Virus record (IMG/VR): IMGVR_UViG_3300035670_000952
Span: 1-30,313 of that record
Strand: one strand, 5' to 3'
Origin: a virus
Length of the DNA stretch: 30,313 nt
Below the pieces are notes generated by a model. That model did no database searches. It worked only from the letters and a program-made list of their open reading frames with translations, and had not been told where the DNA came from. The first letter of the stretch is position 1, and each line of letters opens with the position of its first letter. Shown here one piece after another: positions 16,536 to 23,296 of the stretch. The position numbers and the translations under genes were made by a program.

Positions 16536-18090
16536 GCAATGTTCCTGCAACGGTTACGTTAGAGTTGCTGTTAATTGTTGTAACGAGTAGCTCAACGTCT
16601 GTTCCATTCATTCCTGCACTGACTGTTGCAAGGGTACCGTTGGTACCAACCATAGCATACTCAGTGATTGCAATGTTGTCAGCTGTGTCTAGGGTTACTA
16701 GAACCTCAGATACCTCTGTGTGAGTTCCTGCAGATACCTTAACTAGGAACTTTGCAGAACGGTATGTTCCACCATCAAAGCTGTAACCAACTACCTGGCT
16801 AGCCACTGCAACATTCTGAGTAGCTGCAACCTGAGTAGCAACAGAGTTGATGTCAACCTCAGTGAAGTTTGGAACAACTGCCTCTAGAGCATCTACTGCA
16901 CGCTGATCAGTGAAGTAAAGGTTATTAGATCCTTCAACTAGATCATCTGTGGTAGAATCTGCAACGCCATTTTCAGCTGTAATTGTTAGGCCATTTTCGT
17001 CACCAGTGATAACGATGTTAGTCTTTGTGGCTCCAACAATAAGTGCAGCTGCATCAGTCTTTGCCTTTACAGATGTGTAGTACTCATTGGTACCCTCAGC
17101 AATATCGTCTGTAGTAAGAGCGTCAATTGTTGCATTGATAGTGTTAGATGCTGTTGTAATAGCTGCATTTCTAGCAACTACCTCTCCAGCAATTGCATCA
17201 CCAATGTCTGATATTACCTGGCTGTACAGATCTATGTCTAGGTTAGTAGCTGTTGTCTCAGCAGTTGAAATTGCAGCTGCCTTAGCATCATCTACATACT
17301 TCTTGGTAGCAGCGTGTAGGTCTGCAGTTGGAGCACCAGATAGAGTTAGAGCACCAGTCATGGTGTCTCCAGCCTTTGCTACCTTCTCAGAAATAGAGGT
17401 TGTAATGGTAGTTGCAAAGTCTGGGTCATCACCAAGAGCTGCAGCAATCTCATTTAGAGTGTTTAGCAGGTCTGGAGCAGCATCAATTAGGTTAGATACT
17501 GCTGTATCTGCGTAGGTCTGTGCATCTGCAAGAGCAGAAGCTGCGGAACCAGCTGGATCATAGTTCACAGCTAGGCTATCAGCATATGTCTTTGCATTGT
17601 TCTCAGCAGTTAGTGCAACACCATCTGCGTAGGTCTCTGCTGCATCCTGAGCTGCAGAAGCAGAGCCAGCTGGATCATAGTTAACCGCTAGTCCGTCAGC
17701 GTAGCTCTTTGCGGAAGCCTCTGCTGCAGATGCAGAACCAGACATATCCCATAGCCCAGTGTTAGCTGTTACTGCACGCTCATCTGTAAAGTAAAGGTTT
17801 GAACCCTCAGATAGGTCAGTTGTGCTGTGGTTAGAAATATCTGATACTGTACCAGTTACATCACCGATTAGATCTGCAGAAATTGTTCCTGCTGCAAAAT
17901 CACCGTTAGCATCACGCTTTACAACGGCATTTGCGGTATTTGTAGAGGTTGCAGTACCACCAATTGTGTTGACGATGAAGTCAATGCTGTCTTGAGCCTC
18001 TGTAAGAATGTTGTAACCATTAATGGTTCCTGTTGCACCCTCAACAATTAGCCCAGACTTGATTTTAAAGTCTTTGTTGACTGTTGCCAT
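16528..18090 (-). CDS. Tail fibre protein with repeated YADxLAVNYDPAGSA modules
   Basis: This is a 520-residue fibre. It has the N-terminal KDFKIKSG module and SEGSNLYFTDERAV-type motifs (three similar copies across the protein). Residues ~130-200 hold repeats of YAD-[GS]-LAVNYDPAGSA separated by Ala-rich coiled coil. Then come DAAPDLLNTLNEIAAAL and GDTMTGALTLSG followed by LHAATKKYVDD, a signature of many T4-like and lambdoid fibres. The last ~90 residues form a beta domain also seen in the next gene (18117-18563). AGGAGA lies upstream of the ATG. No -10 box is obvious in the 26-base gap, so it is probably co-transcribed with 18117-18563. Confidence 0.8.
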   Translation of the reverse strand: MATVNKDFKIKSGLIVEGATGTINGYNILTEAQDSIDFIVNTIGGTATSTNTANAVVKRDANGDFAAGTISADLIGDVTGTVSDISNHSTTDLSEGSNLYFTDERAVTANTGLWDMSGSASAAEASAKSYADGLAVNYDPAGSASAAQDAAETYADGVALTAENNAKTYADSLAVNYDPAGSAASALADAQTYADTAVSNLIDAAPDLLNTLNEIAAALGDDPDFATTITTSISEKVAKAGDTMTGALTLSGAPTADLHAATKKYVDDAKAAAISTAETTATNLDIDLYSQVISDIGDAIAGEVVARNAAITTASNTINATIDALTTDDIAEGTNEYYTSVKAKTDAAALIVGATKTNIVITGDENGLTITAENGVADSTTDDLVEGSNNLYFTDQRAVDALEAVVPNFTEVDINSVATQVAATQNVAVASQVVGYSFDGGTYRSAKFLVKVSAGTHTEVSEVLVTLDTADNIAITEYAMVGTNGTLATVSAGMNGTDVELLVTTINSNSNVTVAGTLLV

Positions 18091-18116
18091 GTTTAATCAT
18101 CTCCTATTTAAACTAA

Positions 18117-18563
18117 TTAAGCTTTAAGACCCATGCGAGCAAATCGCACGGTGACTGGCTTAATGTTTGTATCTGGAGTTACTACCAAGGCGACAGTATC
18201 TCCAGTTCTAGAGACATCAATGGTGCCCATATTCCCATCATTGTCTATTGTGCCATACTCAGAAACGGATACGTTTTCTCCGTCTACCAAGATGGTCAAC
18301 TCTGTGGCATAAAACTTGTTATCCCCGTTAGTTGTCTTTGCGATAGACACAATGTACTTAACCATTCGCCACACGGTAGCATCAAAGCTATCAACGACTG
18401 TGACGTTTTCAATACCAGTAATGGTATTCTCATTGTTACCAGCTGTTCCAAGATCAGTTGCCTGACCTGCAGCGGTATCAATTAAATCTTCGTAGTCCTG
18501 TTGTTCTGGACGATCTCCCGTTTCAAAACGGGTCTTAACGTAAGGGATTGAGACTCTAGCCAT
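18117..18563 (-). CDS. Small structural protein sharing the C-terminal domain of the upstream fibre
   Basis: This is a 148-residue protein. Residues 1-40 (PYVKTRFETGDRPEQQDYEDLIDT) look like a small N-terminal adaptor found in fibre operons. Residues about 60-148 match the end of 16528-18090 strand by strand: R-x-x-K-[YF], a Glu before L-x-I/V-L-V/T, D-x-x-[NV]-x-[VI]-x-EY, T-x-x-V-x-LxVT, and a VTV close. A TATAAT box ends 6 nt before the ATG and there is no Shine-Dalgarno, which implies a leaderless message. It is probably a minor virion subunit. Confidence 0.6.
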   Translation of the reverse strand: MARVSIPYVKTRFETGDRPEQQDYEDLIDTAAGQATDLGTAGNNENTITGIENVTVVDSFDATVWRMVKYIVSIAKTTNGDNKFYATELTILVDGENVSVSEYGTIDNDGNMGTIDVSRTGDTVALVVTPDTNIKPVTVRFARMGLKA

Positions 18564-18569
18564 GCATCA

Positions 18570-18575
18570 ATTATA
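18570..18575 (-). promoter_or_regulatory. -10 box (TATAAT), leaderless
   Basis: Ends 6 nt before the ATG at 18563. It lacks the TG extension, as at 2584-2589. Confidence 0.5.
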
Positions 18576-18594
18576 ATAGGCTTTTTAAACATTC

Positions 18595-18816
18595 CTACAT
18601 TACGTAGTTGTTTAAACCAATGATAGCGATGCCAATGGGGGCAGCATTTCCTGGACCGTATGCCTGAATTCCAATATTTGTAAATCTAACACGAAATGGA
18701 AGAGTTTCGTTTATAAGAACTGTAGTTTTTGGTTGATAGGCAACTGTTCTATAATAATTCTTTTGCTCAACTAGCTTTGTCTTTGACGACTTGTCAGAGA
18801 TAATAGCGGTAGCCAT
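18595..18816 (-). CDS. Small conserved fibre-cluster protein
   Basis: This is a 73-residue protein. The second half (PFRVRFTNIGIQAYG then APIGIAIIGLNNYV) resembles a small protein that I recall beside fibre genes in other phages; I cannot name the family. It is beta-rich, with no Cys and no membrane segment. It starts on the stop codon of the upstream gene (TAATG), so it is translationally coupled to the RGDT-type protein. Confidence 0.55.
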   Translation of the reverse strand: MATAIISDKSSKTKLVEQKNYYRTVAYQPKTTVLINETLPFRVRFTNIGIQAYGPGNAAPIGIAIIGLNNYVM

Positions 18817-19190
18817 TAGTCAGTTACATCCTCAATGATGATCATGCTACCTTGAGCAACTGTCCAAACAGTGTCTCCAACATTTGCAGTTAACTGAATG
18901 TCAAACAGATCTCCAGTTTCTAAAACTTCTGATTCTGCTGATGCCAGCGATACTGTAAACTCTCCAACTGCATCATCTGCATCCTGGAAAGGAGACAGTG
19001 TCATGATTAGGGAATTATCCCTTTTAATGTCCATCTTAATTGACCAGTCTGCAATTGCTAGTGGAATTTTTGCATCATCTGCAACGTATACTCTAAATGC
19101 TGCTGTGTCTCCACGCACTACCGTCCAGGTTACCTGTGGTGGCTTGTTTCCTACTGCATATGAACTTGCTGATCCTCTAGTGGTTGCCAT
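18816..19190 (-). CDS. RGDT-type beta-domain virion protein, copy 1 (BppU-N-like)
   Basis: This 124-residue protein contains VTWTVVRGDTAAFRVYV, IADWSIKMDIKRD, GEFTVSLAS, FDIQLTANVGDTVWTVAQGSMIIIEDVTD. Two paralogs are present (24821-25198 and 26631-27017) with the same [RK]GDT-x-x-[FL]R[VI] start and the same DTVWT...G-x-[IS] end. The layout resembles the N-terminal domain of baseplate upper proteins (BppU-like), a fibre adaptor. The frame stays open upstream to 19454 and would add a false hydrophobic segment, but TGGTATACT ends 6 nt before the ATG at 19190. I therefore take 19190 as a leaderless start. Confidence 0.65.
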   Translation of the reverse strand: MATTRGSASSYAVGNKPPQVTWTVVRGDTAAFRVYVADDAKIPLAIADWSIKMDIKRDNSLIMTLSPFQDADDAVGEFTVSLASAESEVLETGDLFDIQLTANVGDTVWTVAQGSMIIIEDVTD

Positions 19191-19196
19191 GTTATT

Positions 19197-19205
19197 AGTA
19201 TACCA
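19197..19205 (-). promoter_or_regulatory. Extended -10 promoter (TGGTATACT), leaderless, divergent
   Basis: Ends 6 nt before the ATG at 19190. It faces away from the plus-strand promoter at 19236-19244, so the two form a divergent pair about 30 bases apart. Confidence 0.65.
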
Positions 19206-19235
19206 TAGCATTAAGTTGAATTTTAGGTAAATTAC

Positions 19236-19244
19236 TGGTATAAT
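19236..19244 (+). promoter_or_regulatory. Extended -10 promoter (TGGTATAAT) of the lytic transglycosylase
   Basis: This is the only clear plus-strand promoter in the structural arm. Transcription would start near 19251, 50 bases before the ATG, and would cross the hairpin at 19261-19281. Confidence 0.6.
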
Positions 19245-19260
19245 ATTAAGAACAAATGAC

Positions 19261-19290
19261 GGCACCCTTAAACAAGGTGCTTTTGCTTTT
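19261..19290 (+). terminator. Attenuator-like hairpin in the lysin leader
   Basis: A stem with arms GGCAcCCTT and AAGGTGCT (one bulged C, loop AAAC) is followed at once by TTTTGCTTTT, the form of an intrinsic terminator. It lies between promoter and gene, just before GGAGG and the ATG at 19303. It could hold back lysin expression until antitermination occurs. Alternatively it is an insulator against upstream plus-strand reading. Confidence 0.55.
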
Positions 19291-19302
19291 GGAGGCATAA
19301 AT

Positions 19303-19896
19303 ATGAAAAACAAGAAGAATATTGCAAAAGTAGGAATCGTTGGAGCAATGCTTCTTGGGATAACAGAATGTTCTATGATCGTTGCACCTGCAGCTGTTGC
19401 GGAATTTACACAACCCCAAGTACAATCACTATCTGTACCCAAGCATTTTGACATGATTGACGTAATTGAACAAGACGCTAAGTTTCACAGACTAAACGCA
19501 GAAGTAATTACGGTTGCACCATGGATGAAACCAGAGACACAGGCAGTTATACTATCTGACTCTGAATTAATCGCAATTCTAAAAGATGCAGGGTTTTCTG
19601 GTAATGGCCTAGCTATGGCATGGGCAATTGTAAAATCTGAATCAACGGCAAGGCCGTATGCACACAACGATAACCCAAAGACTGGAGACAACTCATATGG
19701 ATTGTTTCAGATTAATATGTATAAGAGTCTAGAGGCATCCAGACAAAAGGCCTACGGTCTTGAGTCTAATGAAGAGCTATTTGATCCAGCAACCAACGCA
19801 AGCATTGCCTTTAAGATTTCTAAGGGTGGAACTAGCTGGGGTGCCTGGACAACACATAAGAATGCCAAAAAGATTGTTAATCAATTTCCTGGATAA
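19303..19896 (+). CDS. Secreted lytic transglycosylase, SLT/lysozyme-like fold
   Basis: This 197-residue protein has a signal peptide: Lys-rich N-terminus, hydrophobic core at 9-31 and a likely cut after AVA (33). The catalytic domain spans about 85-190: AMAWAIVKSES with Glu113 as the expected catalytic acid, SYGLFQINMY (131-140), LFDPATNASIAF, and WGAWTTH. This is the layout of SLT/resuscitation-like transglycosylases, which cut the glycan strand of peptidoglycan without water. A signal peptide means export without needing the holin. It may be the lysin or a virion cell-wall enzyme. GGAGG lies 8 nt before the ATG. Its 3' end overlaps the convergent epimerase gene by 20 bases. Confidence 0.85.
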   Translation: MKNKKNIAKVGIVGAMLLGITECSMIVAPAAVAEFTQPQVQSLSVPKHFDMIDVIEQDAKFHRLNAEVITVAPWMKPETQAVILSDSELIAILKDAGFSGNGLAMAWAIVKSESTARPYAHNDNPKTGDNSYGLFQINMYKSLEASRQKAYGLESNEELFDPATNASIAFKISKGGTSWGAWTTHKNAKKIVNQFPG

Positions 19897-20899
19897 CTGA
19901 GTTAATCCATTTGTAGGTTCTAAATAGACCTTCATTCAACGGAACCTTTGGCTCCCATCCAAGTACAACTTTTGCTAGACTGCTGTTAGAATTTCTATTT
20001 AGCACTCCGACTGGACCATCAACATATTCTTTTACTATATTCTTTCCAGATATCTTAATTATCTGATCCGCAAGAAAGTTGATTGATACAGAAAAATCTG
20101 ATCCAATATTAATGGGCCAATTAAAAGTAGATTCCATCAATAGCTGAACACCATCAATACAGTCATCAATATATAGGAATGACCTGGTCTGCTCTCCATT
20201 ACCAATTATTTGAATCGTATCTCTTTGAGATGACTTTGCAACTTTTCTACATAATGCTGCTGGAGCTTTTTCTTTGCCCCCGTAAAAGGTCCCCAGAGGA
20301 CCGTAGACGTTGTGAAAGCGTGCAATCCTTATCGGAATACCATAATTCTTTTCTGAGGCCATATAGAGCCTTTCAGCAAACAATTTTTCCCAACCATATT
20401 CTGAATCTGGATTTGCAGGGTATGCCATTGACTCAGAGTAGTTATAAGATTCTGAATCTTCTGGATATACACATGCACTGCTTGCATAAAATAGCACAGT
20501 TTTATTTTTATTAATTTTAAGATTTAATTCGTTCTGTGCCTTGACTAGATTTATGTTTATCAGGGCAGAGTTTGACATTATGTTGGCATCGTTATTTCCA
20601 GAAAAAACATATTCTGCTCCACCCATATCTGCTGCAAAATTATATATCTCATCAAAACTGTCATGAAACTTTTCAGCTATGCTTGAATAGAAGTTGCCAG
20701 CTGTTCCAGTAAATGCTACTACTCTTTTCATCAAAGAAAAATCTGTTAGATCTCCATAAACAAATTCATCTGCTTTTGACTTAGAGTATTTTGGCTCATG
20801 GATATCTACGCCACGAACCCAATACCCAAGATCTTTGAGTCTTGTAACCATGTGGTTTCCAATAAAGCCACCTGCACCTAGAACTAGAACATTTTTCAT
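19877..20899 (-). CDS. GDP-mannose 3,5-epimerase-like SDR
   Basis: The 340-residue protein is an extended short-chain dehydrogenase with the NAD motif GAGGFIG (8-14), NFAADMGGAEYV, ASSACVYPE, the Tyr168-x3-Lys172 pair (YGWEK), RFHNVYGPLGTFYGGKEKAPAA and TRSFLYIDDCIDGV. The SSACVYPE and GGKEKAPAA blocks are those of GDP-mannose 3,5-epimerase, and the Cys (143) and Lys (211) used there as acid/base pair are kept. It would convert GDP-mannose to GDP-L-galactose or L-gulose, perhaps for a glycan. I chose ATG 20899 (GTCAGGAC six bases upstream, ATGA overlap with the Cys-cluster gene) over 20917. It is a metabolic gene within a fibre cassette. Confidence 0.82.
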   Translation of the reverse strand: MKNVLVLGAGGFIGNHMVTRLKDLGYWVRGVDIHEPKYSKSKADEFVYGDLTDFSLMKRVVAFTGTAGNFYSSIAEKFHDSFDEIYNFAADMGGAEYVFSGNNDANIMSNSALININLVKAQNELNLKINKNKTVLFYASSACVYPEDSESYNYSESMAYPANPDSEYGWEKLFAERLYMASEKNYGIPIRIARFHNVYGPLGTFYGGKEKAPAALCRKVAKSSQRDTIQIIGNGEQTRSFLYIDDCIDGVQLLMESTFNWPINIGSDFSVSINFLADQIIKISGKNIVKEYVDGPVGVLNRNSNSSLAKVVLGWEPKVPLNEGLFRTYKWINSVIQEID

Positions 20900-21141
20900 T
20901 TTTTGTCCTGACCCCATTTATGTAGTGGACACTCTGCCAAAGCTAAAGTAACCTTTGCCTTCATAAAGCATCCACACTCACTGCATTGCTTTGTTGGCTT
21001 AATTAGTTTAGGACAAGCTTTACAAATATCATATCTTGCCTGAGCAACATCTTTGGTTACGTACTCAGTTTTGGGATTAATTAAATCCCAAGGTCTTGTC
21101 TCACCAAGCTTTTGTTTGTACTCTTCCCACTTGCTAGTCAT
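20896..21141 (-). CDS. Small PWDxxNP Cys-cluster protein, copy 2
   Basis: This is an 81-residue paralog of 8227-8505: PWDLINP at 17-23, Cys40-x2-Cys43, Cys53-x2-Cys56-x-Cys58 and Cys71 in CPLHKW. It is a probable zinc site of unknown function. It overlaps the upstream 'DG' gene by 8 nt and ends in an ATGA overlap with the epimerase gene, so three genes form one translationally coupled unit. The same partner order (DG-domain gene then PWD gene) occurs at 8227-8878. Confidence 0.75.
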   Translation of the reverse strand: MTSKWEEYKQKLGETRPWDLINPKTEYVTKDVAQARYDICKACPKLIKPTKQCSECGCFMKAKVTLALAECPLHKWGQDKK

Positions 21142-21373
21142 CTAACTCGTACCCTGGCCCTTCTACTACAGCATCTTTATCTCTATAGAATTCATTGTTT
21201 TCAAACTTCCATCCACCACCCTGAACGTGTGGGTAATCTGTAATATCAATTACCATTGGGAAAGACTGCATTCCAGCAATTGTTTTCTGAAACGGTTCAT
21301 CATCTGGCAAATGCATTACGTGAAAAAGTTCTCCATCAATAATGAAGCCAAATCTCTTTTCAGATTGTTCCAT
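21134..21373 (-). CDS. Small 'DG-L-VM' protein paired with the Cys-cluster gene
   Basis: This is a 79-residue acidic protein: FGFIIDGELFHVMHLPDDE, AGMQSFPMVIDITD, then GGGWKFENNEFYRD. It shares the order of motifs with the C-terminal half of 8441-8878 and with 9606-9839. The function is unknown. GAGAGG lies upstream of the ATG and a TGTTATAAT promoter lies at 21405-21397. It is the first gene of the unit that ends with the epimerase. Confidence 0.6.
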   Translation of the reverse strand: MEQSEKRFGFIIDGELFHVMHLPDDEPFQKTIAGMQSFPMVIDITDYPHVQGGGWKFENNEFYRDKDAVVEGPGYELDD

Positions 21374-21396
21374 TGTTTGCCTCTCGTTATTTATAT

Positions 21397-21405
21397 ATTA
21401 TAACA
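21397..21405 (-). promoter_or_regulatory. Extended -10 promoter (TGTTATAAT)
   Basis: Lies 23 nt before the ATG at 21373, in a 36-base gap after the PASTA/Cys-repeat gene. It would drive the three-gene unit ending in the epimerase. Confidence 0.6.
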
Positions 21406-21409
21406 TGAG

Positions 21410-21889
21410 CTAGCAGGCTATAGATCTTGTTTCTGTATATGTACTACAGAATGCATCTGTACAAGTTCTCTTTTGATTCTTATATCTTCCGTATGGAGAT
21501 GCAGTACATGATGAGGTATCTGTCCATGAACCACACTTGGCATCACACATAGTTCTAGTATCAGTGTAGGTGTCGCAGTTTGCATCAATACATGTTCTGG
21601 ACTGAATGTATACTCCAGATGCCACATATGTCTTAGACCCCCAGGATCCACATTGTCCATAGCAGCATTGATCATCGCCACTCACTCGCTCTTCTGAGCA
21701 GTCTTCTCTAACACAAATTTGTGTCCAATGCCTTAATCCATTTGAGCATGAGAAGTAGTACCTTGCTCCACAAGAAGCTGTACAACACTCTCTAGTATAA
21801 GATCCAGTTGAAGCTACGCCACCAGTATAGCAAGTACGGGTATATGTTTTAATACCGTTCTGACAAGATCCAGCAGTATAGTCTCCACA
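21410..21889 (-). repeat. Four tandem 39-40-residue Cys modules
   Basis: The protein-level period is 39, 40 and 39 residues between the leading CG dipeptides at 258, 297, 337 and 376; the last runs to the C-terminus. Conserved positions are the leading CG, a mid Cys lost in copy 3, an R/Q-x-C near +19, another Cys near +24 and a Cys near +34. The DNA has diverged, so the period shows mainly in translation. Confidence 0.7.
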
Positions 21890-22660
21890 AGAAGTACATG
21901 AAATTGCACTAGACCCACCATATGTTGATCCATCTGGATTATAGCAAGTATAGTATGAAATCTTCCAGCCATTTGAATCACATGCAGATTCAGACGATGT
22001 ACAACCACAAGCATATGTTGCAACTAGCGTATCTGATACGGTTGCACCAGTAGCAGTATCTACACACTTCCTTCTGGTTTGATATTGGTTTCCAGAGCAA
22101 GCAGTATTATAATTTGAGCATGTTGTTGTTGGCTGAGCTACTGTTTCTCCAGCATAGTCACACTTACCAATTACCTTACACTTTTGTGCTCCAGTTACAT
22201 ATTCATCACTAGAGGCACACTCCTGATAGGCACCACTTGGTTGAGTTGATCCATCAGAATACACATCAAGGATTGGTGCTCTGTAGTAGTCTTTTCTTAA
22301 TGTGTCAAAGCAGTAATTGCTTCCAGTACAAACATCTCTGGTTGAGTAATCATATGCTACACAGTCACCAGTAGTTACCCCAATCTTATACGGTGCAGTT
22401 GGTTCTGGTGGTGGTGGTGCAACATAAATTAGATACTGATAGGAGACTGATGTCTCATAGTCAACTAGTGTTCCTTGTGCAATTGCCTGAGAACCAACTC
22501 TATCGTCAGAACCTGATGAACTAGTTGAAGTAGAAGATCTGCTACCAACACGCAAACCACTAGATAAGATTAGTGCTTCTGCTTCTGCTCTAGTCAAACC
22601 AATAAGGCTTGGCATTGCTACCATTCCTTTTGCCCCAAACCTAGAGATAGAAGATAGCAT
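21410..22660 (-). CDS. PASTA-domain protein with four Cys-rich tandem repeats
   Basis: This is a 416-residue protein. Residues 14-80 form a PASTA-like domain (AMPSLIGLTRAEAEALI, then a Ser-rich linker and VGSQAIAQGTLVDYETSVSY), a fold known to bind peptidoglycan or beta-lactams. A Pro-rich hinge (APPPPEPTAP) and a Cys-rich stretch follow. Then come four repeats starting at Cys258, 297, 337 and 376 with the form CGxW-x-C-(15)-[RQ]TC/IC-x3/4-C-x(6)-R-x3-C. I count 34 cysteines. The repeats recall thrombospondin type-1 modules (inference). It would be a virion protein that contacts the cell wall. The start is 3 nt after the upstream stop with no clear Shine-Dalgarno, so it is coupled or starts at a later Met (13). 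Confidence 0.6.
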   Translation of the reverse strand: MLSSISRFGAKGMVAMPSLIGLTRAEAEALILSSGLRVGSRSSTSTSSSGSDDRVGSQAIAQGTLVDYETSVSYQYLIYVAPPPPEPTAPYKIGVTTGDCVAYDYSTRDVCTGSNYCFDTLRKDYYRAPILDVYSDGSTQPSGAYQECASSDEYVTGAQKCKVIGKCDYAGETVAQPTTTCSNYNTACSGNQYQTRRKCVDTATGATVSDTLVATYACGCTSSESACDSNGWKISYYTCYNPDGSTYGGSSAISCTSCGDYTAGSCQNGIKTYTRTCYTGGVASTGSYTRECCTASCGARYYFSCSNGLRHWTQICVREDCSEERVSGDDQCCYGQCGSWGSKTYVASGVYIQSRTCIDANCDTYTDTRTMCDAKCGSWTDTSSCTASPYGRYKNQKRTCTDAFCSTYTETRSIAC

Positions 22661-22663
22661 TTT

Positions 22664-23296
22664 TTAAGCCGTTAGGTCACCAATCAGCAGCCATTGATTA
22701 TCTGCAGTACAAACAATTGTTGCTGGGGAATACTGAACAGCGATTGACTTATTTCCATACTTGCTATTGATTGTTACTCCAGTAGCTCCTAGAAATGATG
22801 TCTTTCCTGTTCCAGTTTGAACAAATGATACCTGAGTTCCAATTGGAAATGCTACCGTTGAACTGTTGGGGACTGTAACAGTATTTGCAGAGGCATTTGC
22901 AATCAGAATTGTCTTTCCAGAATCTCCTGCTGCGATATTGTAATTTAAGTCTGTGCTTGTGTAAATGTGTGCGTTACCGCCTTGAATTCTCCAGGCACCG
23001 TTAAAGAAATACTGCATCTGATTAATAACAACACCAGAATCATTCTGACGGACAAAGCATGTAACACCATTTGTTGGTGAAGGAATAGCAGCATCACGTG
23101 CAGATGTATTTAAAAATGTATTAACACCTGACTTTGCAGTCAGTGCTGCATTCATAGAAACTGGGTTAGCAAAAGAGTGAGAGCCTGTCCAATCATAGTT
23201 GGAAGATGTATTTGCAGATCCAGCTACTGGATACCAAGTATCTGTAGCCTCATCATAAATATATGCTACCTTTCCATCGCTACTAATATCTGCCAT
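22664..23296 (-). CDS. Short fibre protein with the shared C-terminal tip domain
   Basis: This is a 210-residue protein. The N-terminus (SSDGKVAYIYDEATDTWYPVAG) is a small beta motif, the middle part has SHSFANPVSMNAALTAKSGVN and the GVTCFVRQNDSG segment, and residues ~115-210 match the tip domain of 10878-12575 and 14337-15989 (FPIGTQVSFVQTGTGKTSFLG through W-LLIGDLTA). It is likely a short tail fibre or distal subunit. GGAGG lies before the ATG, which overlaps the upstream stop (TAATG). Confidence 0.7.
   Translation of the reverse strand: MADISSDGKVAYIYDEATDTWYPVAGSANTSSNYDWTGSHSFANPVSMNAALTAKSGVNTFLNTSARDAAIPSPTNGVTCFVRQNDSGVVINQMQYFFNGAWRIQGGNAHIYTSTDLNYNIAAGDSGKTILIANASANTVTVPNSSTVAFPIGTQVSFVQTGTGKTSFLGATGVTINSKYGNKSIAVQYSPATIVCTADNQWLLIGDLTA

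Noticed and set aside
17087-17515. Plus-strand frame of 142 codons
   Set aside because: Antisense to the Ala-rich coiled coil of the fibre; composition is a mirror of that gene.
19191-19454. N-terminal extension with hydrophobic segment for the 18816-19190 gene
   Set aside because: It crosses the divergent promoter and antisense lysin coding; paralogs start near the RGDT motif.
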